Made by a program: the position numbers and the translations under genes
The notes under the pieces: model-generated
Told to the model about the DNA's origin: nothing
Database searches by the model: none
What the model saw: the letters and a program-made list of their open reading frames with translations, nothing else
Shown: positions 55,301-64,000 of the stretch, one piece after another
Layout of the letters: the number at the start of each line of letters is the position of its first letter
Position numbering within the stretch: the stretch's first letter is position 1
NCBI RefSeq assembly: GCF_032854445.1
Contig: NC_088300.1
Location: 20,193,608-20,257,607, forward strand
DNA length: 64,000 bases
Origin: Liolophura sinensis
Taxonomy: Eukaryota; Mollusca; Polyplacophora; Chitonida; Chitonidae
Reading direction: 5' to 3'

Positions 55301-57405
55301 GCTGCAGTCAAGCAAACAGAATTATAAGTCCTATAGTCATGTTGGCACCAGAGTGATGAAATGTGACAGCCTGATTAAAACAAACAAGTAATAAACACGA
55401 AAAGTGAAACTGAGATGAATAAATGTTACTTGATGATCATAAATATGTTCAATATACAAAAAATGAAGAACAAATTATGTTTAATCTGATGAAAAATGAC
55501 AGGTGAAGTGTACACATATTTTCCAGCATGTTCATGTATACATGTATGTAAAATGTAGACTGGAACATGTCAAGTGAAACTCCTGCACATCAGAGTAATA
55601 TATAATACATAAAACATACATGTACAGGATGTATTAATAGTCACTGCACTACCTGATTCTTCCAAGTTTTGGGACACCATGTTCCAGGATCACAAAGCGA
55701 TCTAAGACTAAAAATTTCAAATCACTTTAAATTTTTTATTTCTTATGTAACCAGGTCAAAATTTTGCTTGACAACAGTAAATATAGGGTAAGTTACAGTA
55801 AAATAAACCTCACCTAAAATAGCAGAAAGAAACATACCAACTTTAATGATTGAAATGTTGACTTAAGTCTAAGATTTGTTTATGATCCTGGGCCCTGGTC
55901 TGCTCTTTTTAGCCTACGTACATGTAATTGTAGTAGGAATATTTAATTCTTTTCGCATAGTTAGTCCATCTAAGGAACAAAATATGCATATCTTTACTTT
56001 TCTAAAGTAATGGGAGAAAAATGTACATATAATTCTTTCCTTTCAGCACTACTAATATCTGTCCTGAAAATTAGAAACATTAGGGTACTCAATACAGGTA
56101 AATAAGATTATCTTATCTTTACTTTATAGATTTATCTCATTGCTTCTGTACACCATACTCAAGGTTTGATCACTTACATGTACATGTATGTAATGGCTGT
56201 CTGATGGGGAAACCAGATCTCATATTTACATATTTACATAATGTGCACAACCCATTAGAATATTTAAACAACAATGCCTTTATTTACCTCTACTCCAACA
56301 AAAAGTTTCAGACATAATTTATTCAAATACTTGATGGATTACTTTTTATACAGTGCTTACAAGTACACACAATAACCAGGCTTGTAATACAACAAAAGTA
56401 TGCAGTGGCAATAACACTGCATAGATCATGGTATAATCCTATAAAACTCAATGAATCACTTTTCTCGTAACATTCAGTGGAAATTGTGCTATCTAACATG
56501 TACATGTAAGTACAACACTATAAGATGATCCATAATGTTTCAATAAAAGTTTCCCTAAAATTTCAACAAACAAATTTTAATTTCGATCAACCTGTATACA
56601 GACCTTATTACCTAGCTTCATTAGATGAGCATGAATAGTCCACAGGAAAAAACACATATTTATATACAAACAGATAATGACGTGTTCAAATTTCTTAACA
56701 TGCCTTTATTTTACAAACAGGTTTGACAGCATGCTTATTGAATTTATTTTCTCAAAACCATATTAATCAAGATTCAACTTTTAATCAATTATCCTTAATT
56801 TAGAATCATAGACATCGACAGGCCAATGAAATATATCAATCATAAATCAAATTTAAATTCATGTAAAAGTGAACACTTAAAGGCATATTGACTTTACAAC
56901 ATACTTTTTAACAAAATGAGAGCTAATCTAGTGGTTAAACAGCTCAACAACCAAATATACATGAAATGTGTACTGTACAGGTACATACAGTAATGATGGA
57001 CTGGGACCACAGAGTAATTTTAGCGCTTTGTTCATCTCAAATAACAAGATATATAAATTATGCTGTTCACTACCTACAACAAAGAAATGTAATAAAATTG
57101 AAGAGTGCAAATCATCTTAAATATAAAATTTCTTTAGTGTACATGTCTCTTACCTTGTTCCCACTAACCCAGACAACAGGTTGCCTCACCCCTGATACGC
57201 CCTTCCCGGACACACCCTCCACAACCGCGATGTCCGCAGTATAGCGTCCACTGTGGATCTCCTGTATCTTCCTCATCTCATAGATATTGACCAGAGTGAC
57301 CAGTACTCCCACCACTAATATGGCCATCACCACATACACCAGGTTGGTGGGAGCGCGCACGCGCCGTGCCCGCTTAGTCGACTCATTAAACTTGGATAGC
57401 AACAT
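46382..57405 (-). CDS. Tubulin-tyrosine-ligase-like protein, membrane-anchored TTLL15 type
   Basis: Fourteen exons: 57154-57405, 55140-55301, 54281-54400, 53670-53745, 53280-53349, 52706-52789, 52126-52210, 51235-51313, 50882-50987, 49777-49843, 48989-49116, 48545-48641, 48064-48177, 46382-46513; phases close to 523 aa. A basic N-terminus (residues 11-17) precedes one membrane segment (about 22-42). The TTL ligase core follows: WVQKSNNHRGIRI, FLIDGRKFDIGIY with VYIVDGDALFRF (ATP-grasp), VRFDFVLDEELNVYLMEVNM with NLSS (metal and ATP site). A Cys-rich tail follows, CAGDKCEQCNSE then VCKLCSHC. TTLL enzymes ligate Glu, Gly or Tyr to tubulin tails or other proteins. The membrane anchor and Cys-rich tail fit the invertebrate TTLL15 group, from memory. 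An acceptor just before the ATG implies an upstream 5' UTR exon. Confidence 0.88.
46750..48063 (-). repeat. Tandem array derived from TTLL exon 13 end and its donor
   Basis: On the gene strand, exon 13 (48064-48177) ends GTCTTCCCAGAACCCATG and is followed by GTAATATACACAGTGGG. This junction, with TTTATATGTGAACATTGGAA, is repeated at 66-71-bp spacing about 15 times down to about 47040, then in decayed form to about 46750. Most units keep TTCCCAGA then ATG or GTG and GTAATA, GTAAAA or GTATAC, which are donor-like. The spread between 66 and 71 bp comes mainly from a growing CCCACCCA stretch. Long open frames on either strand here are by-products of the 66-bp (22-codon) units. Confidence 0.9.
49968..50234 (-). 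repeat. SINE family A, full length, perfect target duplication
   Basis: Minus-strand copy between exons 9 and 10 of the TTLL gene, with a tail of about 15 T on the plus strand and the whole tRNA-like head (CTAACCGACTGAGCCACGG). AAGGACACTATT is present unchanged on both sides (49956-49967 and 50235-50246). Perfect 12-bp duplications and a clean A tail mark it as the youngest copy in the window. Confidence 0.95.
51602..51748 (-). repeat. SINE family A, 5'-truncated, diverged
   Basis: Minus-strand copy in the TTLL intron after exon 7. It has TTTATTTATTACCT, ACTCTAGAATATTTAACGC and GCGGCCAGCATTATGGTAGG, and ends near CTCAGGTTGCTCACAGCC. The head is missing. Confidence 0.8.
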
Positions 57406-60400
57406 TTCCTGGAAAAATCAAAACACATATAGCAAAATTGGCTTCGTTTTTCCCTGCCCACTGAAGACTTATAATATTACCACTACATACGTATAATCCA
57501 GATCAAAGTGTTCTTATCATTTAGAAAGTGGTTTAATATCTTATTTAGGAAATACACCATCTAGCTACTATAGAGAATATAGTTTTACAATCTACATGTA
57601 GATGTACAGAGAAGACTGAAATTTGGCAAGAACATCATTTACACCCGTCACCCTTCAAGAACGATGGTCTTGAATATATGAGTGTCTCACAATACATGTA
57701 CATGTAGACCTGCCAACCATTCTAGTCCTAGAAGTGCACAGCCGGAAGAGGACTGATCGAGTAGGCCTCAGTTTGATGGCTTTAACTAACTGGTTACTAG
57801 AATGTGTCTAATTATTTAAACACTTGCTGGTCAGTGGTAATGAGCTTTAATTACTCTTGACCATATGTCAATATCAAACTTGTGCAAGTCTTCAGCACAT
57901 AACAACAGACTGACTCAGCAAGCATTATACATGCAACTGTAACCAATAACTATTGATTTTCCTTACAGACTAACAAGGCAGCCTACCTGACTGCGAGTCC
58001 CTTTGCACATAACCTAATCAGCCAAGGTAAATTAAAATGTAAAAAAATCATCCACTAAACCCTAAAATATTTATAATACATGTATAAGACATCCTCCAGA
58101 GTGTAGTGCATTTTATCATTGAATAGGCTTTGATATTCAACATGCATCTATGCCTGGGTACCCCCACATGTATACACCTTAACTACCTTTTAGTCTTTAC
58201 AAGTTATAATTCAACTAACACTGTACATGTAAATATATCCATAATAATATATAATAATCTGCAACATTTATTAGTTTGTTTTAACAAGCTCTATATTTTA
58301 GCCTTTACAAGTTAAAATTCAACTAATACTGAACATACAGATATATCCATAATAATATATAGTAATGTGCAACATTTATTTGTTTGTATTAACAAGGTCT
58401 GTGAGAAGTCAGAACTATAATACAATATAAGCCATATCGTATAGGTCTACCTTGTTAAAATCCTCAGCTTATAATGTTAAATTCGTACTCAACCCAGATT
58501 CAAATATCAATGTTTTCAATAAACTATAAGATACCAACATAATAAGTTAAACCCAAAACATACATACATGTAACAAAGGCAATCAGCCTTACCCCTAGTT
58601 CATGATCACAAAGGCCTGTGTACAAAAGGGCACTGGAGTCTGTCGGGGCTACCTGCAACCCTACCTGGATGGTAGTCCCATGCAATATGACAGTCACTGT
58701 GAGTGAGTGAGTGCTTGGGGTTTATCGTCGTACTTAACAATTTTCCAGTCATATGACGACGAAGGAGTCCTTATGGTGTATGTAGGTGTAATGTGCCTCC
58801 TTGTTGCAGGATGGCTTTCCAACGCTCTTTTATCTAGTGCTGCTTCACTGAGACGATTTACCGAAGGCAAGTAAGCCGCCCCGCCCGGGCCATTATACTG
58901 ATACGGGTCAACCAGTCGCTGTACTATCCCCTTAATGCTGAATGCCAAGCAAGGAAGCTACAACTTCCCCTTTTTAAGGCCTAGGTGTGACCCGACCGAG
59001 GATTGACCCTGGATCTACCGGACAGTCACCGTGTGTTATAGTTCTAACTTGTCATGTTCTATAGGGCTACCTGCAAGGCTGCTAAACAGTCCAGATAAAG
59101 GTTTGTTTGCATAGAAATGCAGTTCACTACAAACCACTGTGTATTGATTTTAGAAACATATAAATACATAAAATGATAATGGAATTAATTGTCAATGACG
59201 TCTTATATGAATAATATTTTGATCAATCTAGTTTTAAGCTAAATCTGTATATCTGGTATTTCACCTGGTAACAATTAAGGACGGCAAGGAGAATACATCT
59301 GCAGTTGTATTTTGCAACTGTTTTAGTGGATATGCTTATAATTAAATTATAAACCATACCACATGTATGTGCGGTACTATGTGGCACATGCTGACACTGC
59401 TGTTTTGCTGATGTATTTTGCTTTCCTGTGAATCACATGTAGGTCTACTCAGACAGTCACAGAGTCAGACTACTTATGCTGCAGTCCATCTAGATGGAAA
59501 AACTAAAAAGTAACCACTTTTCATGTCAAACGATCCACTGCTATTCGTCGGCCATAGGCATATAGGCCGGCAGTAACATATAGTGCAACCAGCAGTCTGT
59601 AAGTAACAGTGCTAACACAGCTAGTATAAGTATATATCTCTCTCAGGAAGTTATGAATCAACAATCTTACCATCCTGGACACACGCTGTCATCAGTTATT
59701 ACCTTAGTCTGACTTTCCTGATGAATCATGCAAGTTCGTACTCCAACGTCTTCACGGACTGTCACTACATTACATGACACGTGTACGTGCTCGCTTCATG
59801 TTTTCATGAGACTTCTTTTCCACAGAACTACAGATCATGATGACTTGGCAAAGCTCATAAGACAACACCTCCCTGTGAACTCGTCATGCCTCACGGATCC
59901 TCATCAAAGATGTTATAAAGTTGACACCTTTCAGTCACTTGCCCAACAGCGCCCTCTGCGAGTTGGCCGGATTGTCTTCCCTTAATCGCATTCGCTCACA
60001 AATACCGAACTGCAACCACTGATACGCCATAGAACAGTGTTAAGTTTTCTATTAAAATCATTTTAGGAAAACTTAATTAGCCCACGGATTGATATGAATG
60101 TGTGAATTCTCTTTCTTTTAATAACATGTCATCTATATTGAGCTCGTGGTCTCAGCCAGAATGGATTTCATTGAAGTCACCATCTCTACACATGAATATT
60201 GTGAACATCCATGTATATCTATTATTACAACAAAAATGGTAGGAGACAAAGGAATGCAAAAAGCATGAAGTCGTGAATTTGGTAATTTACAGTAGTTAAG
60301 TGCACGCTGCAAATCAGCGATGGAACTCCCCGATGTGACTGAGCTCTAAATCTGTGATCATTAGACGATTGTGAGGGTCTGTTAATCCCAGGGTCAGTAC

Positions 60401-61619
60401 ATGCACGGTAGGCCTACTCTTTAAGATACCGCCCCCTACATTTTCTTTAACGTTGATTCTAATACACAGAACATCAAGTGAAGAATTTTCTAAGTTTACA
60501 GTACCGGTGTTTAAAATGCACACAGCGAATCAACAATGGAACACGTCTGTGTGCTCTACATGTATAATATCATGCCAAATCTGAAGTCAATAGCCAACAT
60601 GAATCAGTTTTTAAAAAGGCACGGATAACATTTTGTTTGGCATTGCTTTCCCCGTTATACAACGCCGACGCTCGGGAATGACATACACGAGCCTAAGCCT
60701 ACCCCAGTAATTAAACTTTACTGGATCAGTTTTCTCTGAATTCAGTACAAAGTACAGAGAGCTAAAAAGGCTGTTGGAATACTTTTTCTAATTTATATAA
60801 AAAGTCAAGCGAAGGATTATGTCATAAGGTTGTTCATTTTCAAGACATCATTGCCACAGACTACGTCATAATTGATACATGTTTTCGAAGCAATGCCTTT
60901 TGTAGTAGCGAGTTCATCCCAAGCTATGGACTGTATATTTGTTGATTCCACTTTCAGGCAGTAATAACACATTTTAAAAATGACTGGTTTTCCACCAATA
61001 TTGTGTGCATATCTATTTGTTGGTCATGTGTGGGAAAATTTTGCTATAACTTGCCAAAGGTGAGTGATGCACTTTGCATTCCTCAAATAAAATTGACAGC
61101 CATTTTAAAAAAAGGTGAAAATATCTTGAGTATGGCATTAAGCAACAATCAAATACATGTGTAAGATTTTGGATCAACTTACTGGGAATATATTCATGCA
61201 GCGGCACTGATGAGTGTTTATTGACATACAGGACAAAAGTAAGCCCTACTGCTGTATTCCACCGAGATAAAACCACCATTCTACTACTCACAGGTACCTC
61301 AGATAAACCATCTGATTTAAAGCCAGAGTCTTGCCGCCAAAAGGAGATCAAAGGTCATTTTATTTGGTCATACCCAGTGTTACTTGTAGAAGTATGCAAA
61401 GATTTTTTTTCAACAGGAGACAGGAGGGTAATACATACTTTCTCTTTTTTCCATGGCTTGATGATCATTACCCATGTTAAGTACGTTGGTTCTGCAGGTC
61501 ACTAAGTCACACAGGATAGGTAACAAGCAATTACATGCAGCCTGCTAGTCCATAGAGATATAAAACACACTTTTATATTTTAAACTGCAGTTGCTCAAAA
61601 GCTAGTAAAGAGGTGCAAC
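57406..61619. other. Spacer upstream of TTLL
   Basis: The TTLL promoter and at least one 5' UTR exon should lie here; the latter is inferred from the acceptor directly before the ATG. A SINE of family B sits at 58702-59020. A frame at 59728-59985 (plus) lacks domain features or splice support. No other gene is seen. Confidence 0.5.
58702..59020 (-). repeat. SINE family B, intact, 13-bp target duplication
   Basis: The element runs from GTGAGTGAGTGCTTGGGG to CCTGGATCTACCG. Read on the minus strand, a GGGTCAATCCTCGG piece near the start resembles a pol III B box and the end is CACT-rich. Flanks GACAGTCACTGTG (58689-58701) and GACAGTCACCGTG (59021-59033) differ at one base. The same element, interrupted, lies at 3434-4253. 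Confidence 0.85.
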
Positions 61620-61772
61620 AGTTGATTCATTTATTTGATTGGTGTATTACGTCATATTCAAGAATATTTCATTTCTGCGATGGCCGCCAACAATATGGTG
61701 GAAGAAAACCTGGCAGAGCCCTGGAGAAACTCACAAACCATCCGCGGGTTGCTGGCAGGCCTTCCTTCATAA
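61620..61772 (-). repeat. SINE family A, 5'-truncated
   Basis: Minus-strand copy with tail (TTCATTTATTTGATTGGTG, TATTCAAGAATATTTCATTT) and body (CAATATGGTGGAAGAAAACC, CATCCGCGGGTTGCTGGC). The head is missing. Confidence 0.8.
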
Positions 61773-61852
61773 AACAGGAGACTTTGAAGTTAATTCTTAT
61801 CCATACATGTATATGAGTGGCACGAAATAACACAAACAGTTTCAAAATTTGG

Positions 61853-61858
61853 TTTATT
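61853..61858 (-). terminator. AATAAA for the right-edge gene
   Basis: A canonical hexamer on the minus strand 215 bp past the stop at 62073, at good spacing for the 3' end of the gene whose last exon is 62073-62251. Confidence 0.45.
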
Positions 61859-62072
61859 TCAACCGTAATATTTACAATATACATATGACATCCACGTAGA
61901 ATCTAAGTTCACAACTAAATTATAACTTCCCAAACAATGTAAGTTACCCATTTTCAAACTGAAACTTGCCATTGCTGTCTAAAATGGCTTTGTAAAATTT
62001 AGTAAATATATACAATATAATATTTTAAGGCACAAATTAAAGGTCAGAACACTTATATTAAAGAAAAACCTT

Positions 62073-62251
62073 TTAAACCATCAAGCCTTTTTCTTTGAGA
62101 ATGCACACATAATATTTCGAGAAAAAATCATCAATTTCACTGAACATTTCAGCTGGAAACATGATGTTAGATGAATCCTGCAACAAGGTCCCATATTTCT
62201 GTTTTACAACCGTGTACATTAATGCATCTCTATACCCATTCCATAAACAAG
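62073..62251 (-). CDS. Likely terminal coding exon of a gene beyond the right edge
   Basis: On the minus strand an acceptor (CATTTTCATACAG) opens a 179-bp exon with one open phase, two bases then 58 codons and TAA. It reads CLWNGYRDALMYTVVKQKYG, then TLLQDSSNIMFPAEMFSEID and DFFSKYYVCILKEKGLMV. The residue mix is that of a folded protein, and AATAAA follows 215 bp past the stop. It needs one base from the preceding exon, which I did not find within the window. I do not recognise the family. Confidence 0.5.
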
Positions 62252-64000
62252 CTGTATGAAAATGTGTTGGAGAACTAAGTCAATACATGGGGAAAAGACA
62301 GCCTGTGCTTCATTTTGAATTATGAAACATTTTCCATGACAAAAACAATTTAACATTAATACTAAGAGCAATTAAGGTATGTGAATGCCTCTCTTCACTG
62401 AATACAAACTTGATTCCCTAACCAATTTAATGCCCGACACAAACAACGACTGACACAAAAAAAAAAGTTAACATATGATAATTTTTGAGATGAGAATAAA
62501 CATTTTCATGAAAAAAATGTGAAAAAAGAAATATACCCTGGCCTGCAAGCTAGATACTTGTTCTTTCTCAAAATAAAGAAGTGAAAATACTGAAAAAGCA
62601 TACTTTACCCAGTGCTAGTAATTTTTCAATTTGACGTTTACTGAACTAAGTGTATAATCCATTCACACATAACACTGTGTAGAGGTGAAGATGAAAATTT
62701 AGGGCAAAGCATATGTGGTAAAAATATAAGTTGTAAAAATATACTAACCTTACACACCCACAGTCCATTGCGTTTACTCTGTTAATTATCAACAGTTTAT
62801 CAAAAATACTTTAATGGTTAATAAGTTGGTCTGTCAAGGTCTAGGCATCATTCAAGCCTACATAAAGTTGGGGGGGGGGGTTGACACAGGTTGTCTCAAA
62901 TGTAGGTTGTTACACACGTAAATTGCAGAAAATTTAATATTAAATGAATAAGGTGTTTTTAACAATTGTGGTGCACCAAATCATGTAAATGAACATTAAT
63001 ATCACAGTCTGTAAAGTCCTTTGCAGGTTTAAGCCTTCATAGGGCAGCATTTTATCAAGCAGTTTATCACCTTCTGAGGCAATGCTCCATCTCTGGAGTG
63101 ATTTTTACAACCAATTTGGTTTGAATTACATGTAAGATGCCATTAAATTGTCCTCTAGCATTTATCATGTCCAAAAGTAAACATATAAGAACATCTTTAC
63201 TGGATTCATCAGTGTGCCATCAGGCCTATATGGATAGCCCATTTAATGTCTTTGCTTTATTGTAAATCTCAAGGAACAAAGTTCACAAAACTACCACAGA
63301 AAACACCCAATTTATGAAAAGAAAAACACTACAGTTTAACCCAATGTCATGTTTTCAAAGAGATAGATGAAAGCCTTTGAAAGGAATCTGTAACATAAAT
63401 CCAGTCTTTTCAAAGCATTTTCCTCAGCAAATTGTTTACATATTGATAAACAGGGATGCTATTGATTTACCCGAATTTACGACGTCCATATTTAATAAGC
63501 ATTACAGATTGACATGTTTTAATGTATTTTGCCCAACATATTAAATATGGATGATAATATAATGTCAGAGATCAAAATTTTCTTAAGGAATTGTGCATGT
63601 AGATTCTATGGACATAAAAGTTTGTATTATGGGTAATCCCACAAAAGTTTGACATTATTTAAATGGGAATGACGGTCTTGTGCCAAATCGGTCAGAAATG
63701 TGGATCACTTCTGGTCCCTTGTAAACGCATTATCATTTGAGCAAACCTTCATTTTTCCTATATTTGGTTACGAATGACGATCACCATAAGAAAATTTCTC
63801 CTGATGTTTTGTTTTTTGCCTAAATTGACAACTTTGACCTCTGCACGTAAATATGTAACATAATTCTTGCTCATAAATATTAATGTAAATTAGCCAGATT
63901 ACAAAAAACATGATCAAGAATCCTCCAGCTCCTTACCATAATATATGACAATTACACAAAAGGTAAATAAGCGCCATATTTCAAGAGCATCAATATTACC
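62252..64000. other. Right-edge noncoding stretch
   Basis: AT-rich, probably intron of the gene ending at 62073. A run of G lies at about 62870-62880. A 30-bp exon-like piece at 62749-62778 does not fit in phase. I see no other coding sequence. Confidence 0.45.

Noticed and set aside
59728-59985. 85-codon plus-strand frame
   Set aside because: No recognisable domain, signal or splice context, and composition is not gene-like; it lies where the TTLL promoter is expected.
62749-62778. 30-bp exon-like piece reading SKRNGLWVCK on the minus strand
   Set aside because: It ends in phase 0, while the exon at 62073-62251 needs a phase-1 partner, so the two cannot be joined.

Overview
The window is metazoan nuclear DNA and most likely molluscan. 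Its genes are split into many short exons with GT-AG introns, the spacers are AT-rich, and it is scattered with tRNA-headed SINEs of kinds I associate with gastropods and bivalves. The species call rests on repeat style and gene families, not on a marker gene. I recognise no LTR retroelement, provirus or other virus-derived element.

Layout. 1-8.6 kb holds a broken cytochrome P450 gene on the minus strand, with transposons in and around it, including a three-deep nest at 3.2-4.5 kb. 8.6-12.6 kb is repeat-rich spacer with a foldback element at about 9.04-9.52 kb. 12.6-16.8 kb holds the intact tandem sister of that P450 (four exons, 494 aa, CYP2-clan type). 16.8-20.4 kb is spacer. 20.45-22.27 kb is a two-exon BTBD17-like BTB-BACK gene, the only plus-strand gene. 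22.3-27.4 kb is spacer. 27.37-41.18 kb is a fifteen-exon cathepsin F-type protease (570 aa, two cystatin domains, minus). 42.95-43.01 kb is an orphan terminal coding exon (minus). 46.38-57.41 kb is a fourteen-exon membrane-anchored tubulin-tyrosine-ligase-like gene (523 aa, TTLL15 type, minus). 57.4-62.0 kb is spacer with two SINEs. 62.07-62.25 kb is a likely last exon of a further minus gene that runs off the right edge.

I joined the exons by hand from splice sites. Phases close exactly for all four complete genes (P450, BTBD17-like, cathepsin, TTLL). The neighbours do not form a pathway: they cover xenobiotic or lipid oxidation, an adaptor, lysosomal proteolysis and amino-acid ligation.

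The most unusual signal is that in two unrelated genes, cathepsin F and TTLL, the 3' end of one exon together with its 5' splice site has been copied in tandem into the following intron. In TTLL the unit is 66-71 bp. The first extra copy lies 66 bp on, is open in frame and ends in a usable donor, so a 22-residue in-frame extension is possible. In cathepsin F the first offset is 55 bp and use of the decoy would bring in a stop.
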